DNA of 64,000 nucleotides from Mucilaginibacter mali. GTDB taxonomy: Bacteria; Bacteroidota; Bacteroidia; Sphingobacteriales; Sphingobacteriaceae. The stretch covers positions 2,728,001-2,792,000 of the forward strand of contig NZ_CP054139.1 of assembly GCF_013283875.1 (NCBI RefSeq), given 5' to 3'. Position 1 is the first letter of the stretch. The number at the start of each line of letters is the position of its first letter. Under the pieces are notes generated by a model. That model saw only the letters and a list, made by a program, of their open reading frames with translations. It ran no database searches and was not told the origin of the DNA. The translations under genes were made by a program, and so were the position numbers. Positions 31,771-41,528 of this stretch are shown piece by piece.

Positions 31771-34368
31771 TTACTTAGCGGCAAAGCGCAGCACCGTGAA
31801 CGAATAGTCCGGCAGCGTAGCTTTCGCGGCATCCTGTTCGCTTATCTCTGATGTTTCGGGTCTTGCGGTTTTACTGGTAGGATCGCCTTGCAGGATGGTT
31901 TTGCTTACCTTTTTACCGGCAAGGTTCAGGCCCGATAAATCCAGGTCGGTATTGATTTTTACCGGCAACAGGTTAACCATTTTTACGATCACGTCATTAG
32001 TCTTTCTATCACGCACTACCGATATGGCTACGCGCTTTTTAACCGCATCTATGTTTGATGATAGCGCCAATGTATTAGGCAAATACCTATCGCCCGAATT
32101 GGCACCGTATAACTGCTGCACAAAGTACCCCACCGTCGGCTTCACTTCGGTATTATTAAAATAGATCAGGTCGGGGTTCCATTGGGTATGGCCTTCTTTG
32201 GCCAGCAGCGGCGCGTACGATGCCATGCTCAGCACATCACCGTTGCGTTCCAAACTGGTCATATATAAAGCTTCAGACAAGGCGGTTTCCAAATTATTAG
32301 GCCTGCCCGGCAAATGCGCGGCGTATTCGCCCAGGTATACTTTTGATTTTGAACGGTCGTAACTATCGTAAAAATCCTGGTTGTAAATAAACCAGCCCGG
32401 TGGCTGATAGTAATGTTCATCAACAATCGGCACATGCAGTTTATCAGCAATATCCCAACCCTGCTCATAATCTGTCCCTTCGTAAAAAGGGCCAACGGTA
32501 CCTATGACCGTAATTTCGGGATGGGCTTTGCGCATGGCTTTATAGATCATGGTGAAACGCTCCTCGAAAACATCGGTGATCAGGTCTTCGTTGCCAATCC
32601 CTACATATTTAAGGTTGAAAGGTTTGGGATGACCGGCCTCGGCGCGCTTTTTACCCCAGGTGGTATTTACATCGCCGTTGGCATATTCCACCAGATCGAG
32701 TACATCCTGCACATATTCGTCCATTTGCGCCATGGGGATACCGCCTTGCTGACCGGCACCACCCGTGCCCGAATTTTGGCATGGCACCCCGGCTGCCAGT
32801 ACAGGTACCGGGGCGGCACCAATATCCTCGCAAAACTGAAAGTATTCAAAATAACCCAGGCCGGCACTTTGATGATATCCCCATAAATTGCGCTGTGGCT
32901 TACGGGTTTCAACCGGGCCAATGGTATTCTTCCAGCGGTAGATATTGCCCAAGCCATCGCCATGCGCCACACAGCCACCCGGGAAACGGATAAAGCGCGG
33001 ATGGATATCGGCAATGGTTTGCGCCAGATCGGCACGCAGGCCGTTGACACGGCCATTAAACGTATTTTGCGGGAACAGCGAAACCACATCCAGCGCCACT
33101 TTGCCCGTGGTTAATGGTTTTATCTCCAGCACTGCATGTTCGGTATTGGCATTAGGCGTTAACACGGCGCTCAGCTTTTTCCAGCCCGTATTAGCTGCAT
33201 CCAGTTTGGTATCGGCCAGTACACTGCCATCGGCATCTACCAGTGAAACCTGCATGGCTGTGTTAGCGCCCGATAATTGTTTAGTAAACAGCGACAGGTT
33301 ATAAGCCTGCCCCTTCTTCACAACAATACCATCAAACCCGCCATTAACCAACGCGGCGCCAGTTTTTTGGGTAGTTAATACCGCGTAATGCCTGTTATTA
33401 ATGTGTATGGGCGAAACGCTGTCTATCGCCATTTCACTGCCATTGCCTTTCACCGTCCACGAGTGCGTGCTGATCCAGGCTTTATCCCTGCCCTCTTTAT
33501 CGCCGGGCTGATATTCAAAATCGCGGTTTTGGATCAACTCTGCATACAGGCCGCCATCGGCAGCGTAGTTAAGATCTTCAAAAAACGCGCCCAGCAACAT
33601 ATCGCTTATCGGGCGGGCCTTTTCGGGCGCTATTTTAATGGTGGCCGTTAGCGGTTTCAAATCTTTAAAGCGTTCGGCATCCTGTTTGGTGGTTTCGGCG
33701 TAAAGCGTGTTCTGATATTTTTTCAGATCGGCGGTTTTTACCAGGCCATCCACGGTCGACCATGCTACACGATAAACCTGCCCGCGCTGCTTACCGGCAG
33801 GCAGTTCAGCCGTGATACTGGCGTTATGATATTTTGAGGCAGGTACTTTCACAGCCGGGCTGTAATGTTTAAAGTCGGTAGTGGTTAACTGGTAGTACTG
33901 ATGATCGCTATCGGTATAGGTAATGGTATATGTGCCTGTTTTGGCATTATAGGCCAGTACCGGCTCCAGGCAATTTTTGCCCAATTGCAGCATGGGGTAG
34001 CTTTGCCTGCCCCAATCAATCAAATCGGTTGATGAGGTGTGGGCAAAGGTTTTATCCCGCTCGTTCAAGCTCCACAGGCAATGCCAAACGCCTTTATTAT
34101 TAATGATGATGTATGGGGTGATCATCCGCTTTTCGCTTCCCCAGCGGCCGTAATCGCTTTTTACATAATCGTACTCGTTGCCAATATCAAACCAGTTAGC
34201 GCGGTCGCGGCTCCAGGCAAAGTGCAAGCCGCCATGGTTATTGTTTTTTACCGATGCATAGGCAAACAGGTAAACCGAATCGGGGGCGGCAGCTTTAGTT
34301 TTAGCCATACCCGGTAATGCCGACGATGCCAGGAGTAATAAAGCAGGTAGTATTTTTTTCATGATCAA
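31771..34368 (-). CDS. GH43-like propeller fused to GH51 alpha-L-arabinofuranosidase
   Basis: 865 residues. Signal peptide MKKILPALLLLASSALPGMA (start ATG 34368 or 34362). Residues about 28-240 resemble the GH43 five-bladed propeller (HFAWSRDRANWFDI, HTSSTDLIDWGRQSYP). A CBM-like beta domain follows (about 295-430), then GH51: IRFPGGCVAHG, the acid/base in YVGIGNEDLI (about 591) and the nucleophile in VYLGEYA (about 680), with a C-terminal beta sandwich. The GH51 part removes arabinofuranosyl residues from arabinan or arabinoxylan, in the periplasm or at the surface. The N-terminal propeller lacks a complete Asp/Asp/Glu triad as far as I can see and may serve in binding. Overlaps the GH43 gene by 4 bp, so translation is coupled. 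Confidence 0.9.
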   Translation of the reverse strand: MIMKKILPALLLLASSALPGMAKTKAAAPDSVYLFAYASVKNNNHGGLHFAWSRDRANWFDIGNEYDYVKSDYGRWGSEKRMITPYIIINNKGVWHCLWSLNERDKTFAHTSSTDLIDWGRQSYPMLQLGKNCLEPVLAYNAKTGTYTITYTDSDHQYYQLTTTDFKHYSPAVKVPASKYHNASITAELPAGKQRGQVYRVAWSTVDGLVKTADLKKYQNTLYAETTKQDAERFKDLKPLTATIKIAPEKARPISDMLLGAFFEDLNYAADGGLYAELIQNRDFEYQPGDKEGRDKAWISTHSWTVKGNGSEMAIDSVSPIHINNRHYAVLTTQKTGAALVNGGFDGIVVKKGQAYNLSLFTKQLSGANTAMQVSLVDADGSVLADTKLDAANTGWKKLSAVLTPNANTEHAVLEIKPLTTGKVALDVVSLFPQNTFNGRVNGLRADLAQTIADIHPRFIRFPGGCVAHGDGLGNIYRWKNTIGPVETRKPQRNLWGYHQSAGLGYFEYFQFCEDIGAAPVPVLAAGVPCQNSGTGGAGQQGGIPMAQMDEYVQDVLDLVEYANGDVNTTWGKKRAEAGHPKPFNLKYVGIGNEDLITDVFEERFTMIYKAMRKAHPEITVIGTVGPFYEGTDYEQGWDIADKLHVPIVDEHYYQPPGWFIYNQDFYDSYDRSKSKVYLGEYAAHLPGRPNNLETALSEALYMTSLERNGDVLSMASYAPLLAKEGHTQWNPDLIYFNNTEVKPTVGYFVQQLYGANSGDRYLPNTLALSSNIDAVKKRVAISVVRDRKTNDVIVKMVNLLPVKINTDLDLSGLNLAGKKVSKTILQGDPTSKTARPETSEISEQDAAKATLPDYSFTVLRFAAK

Positions 34369-35426
34369 AATTTCATATCCAGTTTCCAGTTATCGGCCAG
34401 GCGCTGCGCTTCTTTTTTAGTAAGTTGTATAAAAGCCGCGTGCTTGGGTTGCGAAAAGTTGGTGGCTTTCATCACCCCCTCGTTAAAATGGCCCAGGTTT
34501 TTAAAATTCACAAAGTCGGTAGTTTCGCTAAAGCCGAAATTATTGGGGTTAATGCGGTAGATATCGTAACACAGTATCCACTTATCCTGCCCTATCAGCT
34601 TGTAAACCGTCGGGGCTTCGCAACCTTTTGGTTCAGGATCGTACCATTTATCATCAAACTGATAGCCGGTGTTGATGGAATCGGACACGGCCTGCTTTAC
34701 GCCCGAAGTGCCATCGTGCGAAGCATAAAACATGTGGTATTTATTGCCAACTTTGGTAATATCGGCATCGATATAAGCAAAAGGTTTAGGATACTCGAAA
34801 ATGGGTTTGGGTTCGGTAAGCATCTTGTCGAAGTTTTCGCTCATGTAAGCATAGTACACCTTCTCTTTTTCAACGCCCTTGCGCATGGTAAAGTAAACCA
34901 TCGGGAGTTTTTTAACCTCATCGTAAATTACCTCTGGCGCCCAGGCACAGCCAATATTTTCTAAGCCGGGGAAAGCCTGGTCTACCCGCAGCACATGATG
35001 TTTCCAGTGCACTAAATCGGGCGATTGCATAATCACCAATCCGCGGTTATTCCCCCAGCCAAACTGCTTGCCATCACGTTCCCACTCGGTATTGCGGTAG
35101 CCTGCCTTTTGCGCGTAGATATGCAGGTCGGTCAGTACGGTATAAAACATACCATCGGCACCACGGTAGATGTACGGGTCGCGGATACCTTTTTGTTCGG
35201 CAATGGTATCGCCTGCAATAATGGGCTTGCCCTGGTTAACATCGGTAAAGCTGTAACCGTCTTTACTCAGCGCGAAGTAAAGGCCATGCGTTTCGTCCTT
35301 AAAATACACCATCAGGTATGCTTTCATATCCTTTTCGGGTGGGAATTTGGCCTTTTTTTGCGCGATGCCTGTCACCGGTAACAACATTATCAGCGCAAGG
35401 ATATGCAGACGTAAAAGTTTTTTCAT
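34365..35426 (-). CDS. GH43-family glycosidase (arabinosidase/xylosidase-like)
   Basis: 353 residues from the ATG at 35426; the frame is open to 35495 but MKKLLRLHILALIMLLPVTGIAQ is a clear signal peptide start. Five-bladed propeller with YLMVYFKDETHGLYFALSKDGYSF, GIRDPYIYRGADGMFY (first catalytic Asp), GCAWAPEVIYD (pKa-modulating region) and CEAPTVYKL (probable catalytic Glu). Such enzymes remove arabinose or xylose side chains. It is the first gene of a two-gene operon with the GH51 fusion (4-bp overlap). No SusC/SusD pair is next to it, so this is not a full polysaccharide utilisation locus. Confidence 0.88.
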   Translation of the reverse strand: MKKLLRLHILALIMLLPVTGIAQKKAKFPPEKDMKAYLMVYFKDETHGLYFALSKDGYSFTDVNQGKPIIAGDTIAEQKGIRDPYIYRGADGMFYTVLTDLHIYAQKAGYRNTEWERDGKQFGWGNNRGLVIMQSPDLVHWKHHVLRVDQAFPGLENIGCAWAPEVIYDEVKKLPMVYFTMRKGVEKEKVYYAYMSENFDKMLTEPKPIFEYPKPFAYIDADITKVGNKYHMFYASHDGTSGVKQAVSDSINTGYQFDDKWYDPEPKGCEAPTVYKLIGQDKWILCYDIYRINPNNFGFSETTDFVNFKNLGHFNEGVMKATNFSQPKHAAFIQLTKKEAQRLADNWKLDMKF

Positions 35427-35495
35427 TTGCAGCAGGAATAATTGGTTAAAGCAAACATAATTATTAAATGTTATTTTAACAATTATAAGTATCAT

Positions 35496-35765
35496 GCACT
35501 ATCTGTTACCTCAAACTGCCTCGCCGTTAAAAAATCTGCAAGTTTTTTTATTTATTCTGGATAAACCACCACATCGGCATAGCGAGGAACGATAGCGACG
35601 TAGCTATCCCCAGTTTAAAGGTCGACATGCCAATCCCCCTGCTTATCGGGGATAGCCACGCTACGCTCGCCATGACGATGAAGGGTAGTTAGGAAAAAAC
35701 GACCTAAATCTTTTTTCGATGACTAAAAAATAAACGAGATTTGAATAAACAGCATCCCCATCATT
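35496..35765. other. Intergenic region with an imperfect palindrome
   Basis: 270 bp without a credible gene. Around 35594-35670 tagctatcccc (35601-35611) faces ggggatagccacgcta (35648-35663), forming an imperfect hairpin of the intergenic GC-rich repeat type. Nothing else is evident. Confidence 0.5.
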
Positions 35766-36197
35766 ATGAGTATACAGGAACAGATAGATAACTATATCAG
35801 CAGCCAACCGGAATCCAAACGTAGCGACATGCAAACCCTGCACGCGCACATTCTTAAAACATTGCCGGGATGTAAACTGTGGTTTTTAGATGGCAAAGAC
35901 GCGGACGGTAAAACGGTTAGCAACCCCAATGCAGGCTACGGGGCTTATACGATGAAATACGCAGATGGATCGACAAGGGAGTTTTACCAAATTGGCATGA
36001 GCGCTAATACTACCGGGATATCTGTTTATATTATGGGGATAAAAGATAAGAATTACCTTGCCCAGACCTTTGGACCAGAACTGGGCAAAGCCAGCGTAAC
36101 CGGTTATTGCATTAAGTTTAAAAAACTGCAGGATATCAACCTGAATGTACTTGAAGATGCGATAAGGTACGGAGTTAAGGCAACGAATGAAGATTGA
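35766..36197 (+). CDS. DUF1801-family protein
   Basis: 143 residues. The motif order IDNYISSQPESKRSDMQTLHAHIL..LPGCKLWFLDG, YGAYTMKYADGSTREFYQIGMSANTTGISVYIMG and a C-terminal CIKFKKLQDINLNVLEDAI..G is typical for DUF1801 (YdhG-like/YdeI-like fold), small cytosolic proteins of uncertain role. No signal or membrane segment. It stands alone. The stretch behind it, 36198-36526, holds no gene that I can support. Confidence 0.8.
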   Translation: MSIQEQIDNYISSQPESKRSDMQTLHAHILKTLPGCKLWFLDGKDADGKTVSNPNAGYGAYTMKYADGSTREFYQIGMSANTTGISVYIMGIKDKNYLAQTFGPELGKASVTGYCIKFKKLQDINLNVLEDAIRYGVKATNED

Positions 36198-36526
36198 ACT
36201 ATTAACCGGGATACGCCACACAGCGGAATTATCCGGCATATCATCTGAATTCTATTGGGATCCTATTTTTATCGTTTATACTTTGCACATCAAACCTTTG
36301 TAAAGTTGCTGAAACAACTTCAGCATGAATCTCTTCTTCTGGTCATTTCACTACTACCTCAATAGGATTCCCTACAAACAACGTGGATATACCGCCACAA
36401 TGCGAAAAATACACCCCGAAAAAATCTTAAAAAAAATTAAAAAAAGCAGAACTTTTTAAAAACCCTACCGTATAAGGGGTATAAACAACACTAAGAAACG
36501 TGGAAAACACTGTTAAAAAAATAGAA

Positions 36527-36853
36527 TCAGTTCACTATGATCAGGCACTTGCCTGCGGTGGCACTGTTTTTGTCTTTAACAGTTATCCAGGCAGAACCAG
36601 CTTTGTTAGCATGGATGGTATGATCTGGCTGAATAGTAAGAACAGCGTCGTTGGAAGTTGACCATACAACATCGATGCTACTAAATACGGATGGAGTAAA
36701 TATAGGGGTAAGTTGAAGATTGTCGCCAACCGCCCTGTTTAATGTTTCAGACTGAAATTTTATGGTCTGCAGGACTACCTGTGTGCTTGCTTTTTGGCAA
36801 GCAGTAGTAAGCAGAAAGCCGAAAATGATCAATATGAATAAACTAATTTTCAC
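36527..36853 (-). CDS. Small lipoprotein with one BIG2-type Ig-like domain
   Basis: 108 residues. The N-terminus MKISLFILIIFGFLLTTACQ is a lipoprotein signal with lipobox TTAC (Cys 19). The mature part is one bacterial Ig-like group 2 domain: VVLQTIKFQSETLNRAVGDNLQLTPIFTP, VVWSTSNDAVLTIQPDHTIHANKAGSAWITV, which is the BIG2 pattern (WSSSNxxVATVxxxGxVTAxxxGxAxIT). It should sit on a membrane surface. No partner gene adjoins it. Confidence 0.82.
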   Translation of the reverse strand: MKISLFILIIFGFLLTTACQKASTQVVLQTIKFQSETLNRAVGDNLQLTPIFTPSVFSSIDVVWSTSNDAVLTIQPDHTIHANKAGSAWITVKDKNSATAGKCLIIVN

Positions 36854-37015
36854 TTAGGGTAAACTATACTATCAATACACAGGTATATTAAGGGTCAATA
36901 TTATAATATATTTCTGATGTTTTAAAATTTATTTTTAAACATTTCAACTCTTTTGTGCATAATTTTTCTTATTCCCATTAGTTGTAAAACTTTCGTTAAT
37001 AGCTATTTATATAAC

Positions 37016-37050
37016 AAAAACGGAGTACTTATTGTACTCCGTTTTTGTAT
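37016..37050 (-). terminator. Terminator of clpB
   Basis: Perfect 13-bp arms 37016-37028 and 37034-37046 with loop ttatt; A/T runs at both ends make it work on either strand. It lies just beyond the clpB stop. Confidence 0.88.
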
Positions 37051-37087
37051 TTATTAATCAATAGGCAATATTTAACTATCGCATATA

Positions 37088-39691
37088 TTATTTCCCGTTA
37101 TTATCATTCAGAAAAACAAACTGGTTATCGAACATATCCAATTTTATTTTGGCGTCTTTATCTACTTTGCCTGCCAAAATTTGTTTAGAAAGTTCGTTCA
37201 GGATGCGTTTCTGGATCACCCGTTTCAGCGGCCTTGCACCAAACTGCGGGTCGTAACCTAACTGCGCCAGCCAGTCCAGTGCCTCCTCCGAAGCATCAAG
37301 CGTAATGCCCATTTCGGCCAGCGTTTGCTGCACATGGCGGAACTGCAATTTTACGATATCCCCTATCTCGTCCCTGCTTAGCGGGGTAAACATAATGATC
37401 TCGTCTATCCTGTTCAAAAACTCGGGGCGGATGGTGCTGCGCAGCAACTCGAACAACTGGTTCTTTGTCCTGGCCATCACTTCTTCCTTATCCTTATCAT
37501 CAAAATGGGTAAAGTTTTCCTGTATGATGTTCGACCCGATGTTGGATGTCATAATGATGATGGTGTTCTTGAAGTTCACCACGCGGCCCTTGTTATCGGT
37601 CAAACGGCCGTCATCCAGCACCTGCAGCAGGATATTAAATACATCCGGGTGAGCCTTTTCGATCTCATCCAACAGGATAACGCTGTAAGGCTTGCGGCGT
37701 ACTGCTTCGGTCAGCTGACCGCCTTCATCATAACCCACATAGCCCGGAGGCGCGCCGATTAACCTTGATACCGCGTGGCGCTCCTGATATTCAGACATAT
37801 CTATCCGCACCAGCGCCTGCTCATCGTTAAACAGAAACTCGGCAAGGGCTTTGGCCAGCTCGGTTTTACCAACGCCGGTGGTACCCAAAAATATGAACGA
37901 ACCTATTGGCTTCCGCTTATCCTGCAAACCGGCACGGCTGCGGCGTATGGCATCGCTAATAGCCTCGATAGCTTCCTCCTGCCCTGCGACACGCTTGTGC
38001 AGTTCTTCTTCCAGGTTCAGCAGTTTCTCGCGCTCGCTTTGGATCATTTTACTCACCGGTATACCTGTCCAGCGCGATACCACGCCGGCAATATCATCAG
38101 CAGTAACCTCTTCCTTCAGCATGCGGCTGTTCTGTTGATTTTCAAGCAATGCAGCTTTCAGTTTTTCAACCTCCTGCTCGGTCTCTTTTATGCGGCCGTA
38201 TTCCAATTCTGCTACCTTGCCATAATCACCCGCTCTTTTGGCTTGCTCAGCTTCAAGTTTATAGCTTTCTATCAGCTCCACCTTTTGATTAATGCCATCA
38301 ACCAGATCTTTTTCGCCCTGCCATTTGGCACGGAGTGAATCACGTTCTGATGACAGATCAGCTATCTCCCGGCTCAGTTCTTTCACACGGTCGTTATCCT
38401 TTTCCCGCTTAATCGCCTCGCGCTCAATCTCCAGCTGCATAATCCGGCGATCCAGTTCGTCAACGGCTTCCGGTACCGAATCCATCTCCATCCGCAGTTT
38501 AGAAGCGGCCTCGTCCATCAGGTCGATGGCCTTATCAGGCAAAAACCTGTCGGATATATAACGTTGCGACATTTCTACCGCGGCAATGATGGCCTCATCT
38601 TTAATACGCACCTTGTGATGGGTTTCGTAACGCTCTTTCAAACCACGTAAAATCGATATGGCATCCAGCGTATCCGGCTCATCTACCAACACCATCTGGA
38701 AACGGCGCTCAAGTGCCTTGTCCTTTTCTAAATATTTTTGATACTCGTTTAAAGTAGTGGCACCAATGGCCCTCAGTTCGCCACGGGCCAGGGCAGGTTT
38801 CAGGATGTTTGCGGCATCCATAGCGCCTTCGCCACCGCCGGCGCCTACCAGCGTGTGGATCTCATCAATAAACAAAATGATCTCGCCATCGGCCTGGGTA
38901 ACTTCTTTTACTACGGCCTTCAGGCGTTCTTCAAACTCGCCTTTGTATTTGGCACCGGCTATCAGCGCGCCCATATCAAGCGAGTAAACAGTTTTACTCT
39001 TCAGGTTCTCGGGCACATCGCCTTTGATGATACGAAACGCGATACCCTCGGCAATAGCGGTTTTACCTACGCCGGGTTCACCCACCAGTATCGGGTTGTT
39101 TTTGGTTCGGCGCGATAAGATCTGGATCACCCTGCGGATCTCATCATCACGGCCGATCACCGGGTCTAACTTGCCCGATTCGGCATATTCGTTCAAATCG
39201 CGGGCGTATTTGTTTAATGCGTTATAAGTGGCTTCGGCGTTCTGATCGGTTACCTTACTATCGCCACGCAGTTCTACAATGGCTTTTTTCAGGTCTTTCT
39301 CGTTAACACCCATATCCTTCAGGGCGCTGCCGGCCTTATCGCTTACGGCAAGGATACCCAGCAGGATATGCTCTACCGATACAAACTCATCTTTAAATTC
39401 CTTTAGATAACCCTGTGCTTTTTGCAAGGCGCTGTTGGCACTGCTTGACAGGTATACATTGCTGCCGCTCACCTTAGGGAACGACGCGATCTGCTGATCC
39501 AACTGTTCGTTCAAGCGGTTCAGATTTACGTTAAGCTTTTTAAGCAGATAACTGATCACATTTTCATCAACCAATAATAAGCCTTTCAGCAAGTGCGCAT
39601 TTTCAATAGCCTGCTGCTGGTTACCTGTGGTGATCTCCGAGGCTTTTTGCACAGCCTCCTGCGCTTTTATGGTAAAATTGTTGAAATTCAT
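37088..39691 (-). CDS. clpB: ATP-dependent chaperone ClpB
   Basis: 867 residues, standard length. N-terminal Clp_N repeats (1-145), first AAA+ domain with GEPGVGKTA (about 206) and FIDEIHTLVGAGGGEGAMDA, long coiled-coil middle domain (about 400-530), second AAA+ domain with FLGTTGVGKTE (about 606) and ILLDEIEKAH, and the C-terminal small domain. It dissolves protein aggregates together with DnaK under heat stress. The lack of a ClpP-binding IGF loop and the presence of the middle coiled coil identify ClpB rather than ClpA or ClpC. Single-gene unit. Confidence 0.97.
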   Translation of the reverse strand: MNFNNFTIKAQEAVQKASEITTGNQQQAIENAHLLKGLLLVDENVISYLLKKLNVNLNRLNEQLDQQIASFPKVSGSNVYLSSSANSALQKAQGYLKEFKDEFVSVEHILLGILAVSDKAGSALKDMGVNEKDLKKAIVELRGDSKVTDQNAEATYNALNKYARDLNEYAESGKLDPVIGRDDEIRRVIQILSRRTKNNPILVGEPGVGKTAIAEGIAFRIIKGDVPENLKSKTVYSLDMGALIAGAKYKGEFEERLKAVVKEVTQADGEIILFIDEIHTLVGAGGGEGAMDAANILKPALARGELRAIGATTLNEYQKYLEKDKALERRFQMVLVDEPDTLDAISILRGLKERYETHHKVRIKDEAIIAAVEMSQRYISDRFLPDKAIDLMDEAASKLRMEMDSVPEAVDELDRRIMQLEIEREAIKREKDNDRVKELSREIADLSSERDSLRAKWQGEKDLVDGINQKVELIESYKLEAEQAKRAGDYGKVAELEYGRIKETEQEVEKLKAALLENQQNSRMLKEEVTADDIAGVVSRWTGIPVSKMIQSEREKLLNLEEELHKRVAGQEEAIEAISDAIRRSRAGLQDKRKPIGSFIFLGTTGVGKTELAKALAEFLFNDEQALVRIDMSEYQERHAVSRLIGAPPGYVGYDEGGQLTEAVRRKPYSVILLDEIEKAHPDVFNILLQVLDDGRLTDNKGRVVNFKNTIIIMTSNIGSNIIQENFTHFDDKDKEEVMARTKNQLFELLRSTIRPEFLNRIDEIIMFTPLSRDEIGDIVKLQFRHVQQTLAEMGITLDASEEALDWLAQLGYDPQFGARPLKRVIQKRILNELSKQILAGKVDKDAKIKLDMFDNQFVFLNDNNGK

Positions 39692-39860
39692 AGTACTGTT
39701 ATCTCATCAAATGCACTGCCAATCAGCAGGATATGAAAAAAAGTCAGGCAAACGCTAAAGTTGTCCGTCAAATTGACAAGCTTGATTAAAAGTACTTGCC
39801 ATAGTTGCAGTAAAACCGTTTAAAACATCCATATAAATGTTACATGGTGGCCAGTAAACC

Positions 39861-39890
39861 TTTGGGCGTCAAATCCGTTTAATACTTTAA
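39861..39890 (+). promoter_or_regulatory. Possible Bacteroidota-type promoter for a small peptide gene
   Basis: TTTG at 39861-39864, 18 bp spacer, then tactttaa at 39883-39890 (compare TAnnTTTG). The predicted transcription start would fall a few bases before the ATG at 39905. Confidence 0.35.
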
Positions 39891-39904
39891 AAACACCCTT
39901 ATCA

Positions 39905-39988
39905 ATGAAAAAGTTTTTCATCTCTGCCGCTTCCTTTGCCGTTTTGCTATTTGCAATTGTGGCCTACCTGTTTGGTTTTAAAGAATAG
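39905..39988 (+). CDS. 27-residue single-TM peptide
   Basis: Reads MKKFFISAASFAVLLFAIVA followed by YLFGFKE and a stop. A basic start, a 17-residue hydrophobic stretch and a charged tail make a convincing membrane peptide, and a promoter-like element precedes it. Alternatively it is a signal-peptide remnant or chance frame. It lies between divergent clpB and the histidine kinase gene. Otherwise 39692-40101 holds only regulatory sequence. Confidence 0.4.
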   Translation: MKKFFISAASFAVLLFAIVAYLFGFKE

Positions 39989-40070
39989 CCTTCTTTTAAC
40001 ATTTGCGCAATTTATTGGGTGCTTATGCCTGTTGTTTTTATTTGGCATGCTAAACAGATTAAAAATTTTA

Positions 40071-40078
40071 TATTTTTG
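40071..40078 (+). promoter_or_regulatory. -7 element of the histidine kinase promoter
   Basis: TATTTTTG is a perfect match to the Bacteroidota -7 consensus TAnnTTTG. No good -33 TTTG at the normal distance. The start would be near 40085, in front of the TTG start codon at 40102. Confidence 0.45.
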
Positions 40079-40101
40079 AACGGCCCAAGTTCAGCGCTCC
40101 A

Positions 40102-41433
40102 TTGAATATTTATTTTTTTAAAAATATACCTGCCAATAACAGGTCGGCTTTCCGTAAGCACTACACGCTTCAAAACCTGAAGGCGGTGCGTGTGGTCTGT
40201 ATCGTTTTTTTCGCGCTGAACGCTTTTTTGAGGTTATTTTATTTTGCCGCGCCCAATAATCTTACGCATGCCAACAATTTCCCCGAGTTTAACTTCAGCA
40301 ACTGGATATACCTGGGCTTAACGCCACTGTTTTATCTTATCACCCGGCAATTACTATCGGCTTTTGATAAAACAAAGAAAGCTACCGGCCTTATGGCCTT
40401 CATAGTGATCACGTTCTCCATTTTTCTGCTGTGCGCGGGTATTGTATCCTGTTTTATTGCAAATTTTAGTACACGGGGTAACCTTACGCTATACCTGGTG
40501 GCGCTGATCACTGTAAGTGTGATGTGCGTGTTTGAGTACGAGGACACCATCATGCTCACTATCCTTACCGAGCTGATATTTACGGTAGTATTGTTCCTTT
40601 GCGAAGCAGACCCGTCAGAGGTGATCTATAGCCAGCTGACATCTATCGTTATCCTTTGCGGATTTTATTTTATATCGCGCTATTTTTACTCGTACAAGGC
40701 CAGCCATTTTATGCAGCTGAACGAGATCAGGCGGAAAAATATTGAGATTGAAAAGGCCAGCGATTTTAAGAATGATGTACTGGGCATCGTTGCGCATGAT
40801 TTGCGCAACCCCATCGCCGCCATTGAATCGATAACGATGATGATGGCGCTGGAAGACCTTGACGAGGAAACCGAAGAAAACATGGACATGATCAAGGCAT
40901 CATGCGCCAAGGCCCGCTCCATCATCGGCGATTTGCTTGAGGTGGCCAAAAATGAGAACGACCGTCCCTTCGAAACCCAAATGATAGACCTTGCGGCGCT
41001 GGTAAAAGGTATCATCGTAACCTGGAAAAGTATGAGTGAGATAAAGAACAATATTATACTCACCGAACACGCCAGCAATGTATACGTGCACCTTAATACC
41101 GATAAATTTAACCGGGTGCTGGATAACCTGATCAGCAACGCGTTAAAGTTTTCGAAAGAAAAGGATAACCTGGATATTATTTTAAGCCGCGAGGATGATA
41201 TGGCCCTGCTGCAGGTGCAGGATCATGGGCTGGGTATCCCAAAGGATATGCTGCCACACATTTTTGAACGATTTACCAAGGCCGGCCGGCAAGGTTTAAA
41301 AGGTGAAGCCTCAACCGGATTGGGATTGAGTATTGTTAAACAGATCATCGAGAAGCATGGCGGAAAGATCAGCGTGGATAGTGAAGAAGGTAAGGGCACC
41401 TGCTTTAGCATCAGGCTGCCTTTGGCTGGTTGA
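40102..41433 (+). CDS. Membrane-bound sensor histidine kinase
   Basis: 443 residues starting at TTG 40102; the promoter at 40071 and the stop at 40060 exclude much longer forms. About six TMs (32-200) with little periplasmic sequence, then a coiled-coil linker (LNEIRRKNIEIEKASDF). HisKA domain with GIVAHDLRNPIAAIES (phospho-His about 232), HATPase domain with DNLISNALKFS (N box), DHGLGIP (G1) and STGLGLSIV (G2). It phosphorylates itself on ATP and would pass the phosphate to a response regulator, but none is encoded next to it (orphan kinase). The membrane sensor resembles the six-TM 7TMR/MASE-like type without a defined ligand. Confidence 0.9.
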   Translation: MNIYFFKNIPANNRSAFRKHYTLQNLKAVRVVCIVFFALNAFLRLFYFAAPNNLTHANNFPEFNFSNWIYLGLTPLFYLITRQLLSAFDKTKKATGLMAFIVITFSIFLLCAGIVSCFIANFSTRGNLTLYLVALITVSVMCVFEYEDTIMLTILTELIFTVVLFLCEADPSEVIYSQLTSIVILCGFYFISRYFYSYKASHFMQLNEIRRKNIEIEKASDFKNDVLGIVAHDLRNPIAAIESITMMMALEDLDEETEENMDMIKASCAKARSIIGDLLEVAKNENDRPFETQMIDLAALVKGIIVTWKSMSEIKNNIILTEHASNVYVHLNTDKFNRVLDNLISNALKFSKEKDNLDIILSREDDMALLQVQDHGLGIPKDMLPHIFERFTKAGRQGLKGEASTGLGLSIVKQIIEKHGGKISVDSEEGKGTCFSIRLPLAG

Positions 41434-41449
41434 AAAGTAGAGAATGCCG

Positions 41450-41519
41450 AATATCGAATGATAAATAACGAATGATAAAGGGTTTTACATTTATTATTTA
41501 ACATTTATCATTCGATATT
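41450..41519. repeat. 17-bp inverted repeat between convergent genes
   Basis: Arms 41450-41466 and 41503-41519 are exact reverse complements. The word cgaatgataaa occurs twice in the left half. It lies between the stops of the histidine kinase (41433) and YdcF-like (41529) genes and may terminate both. Confidence 0.85.
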
Positions 41520-41528
41520 AATAACAAG

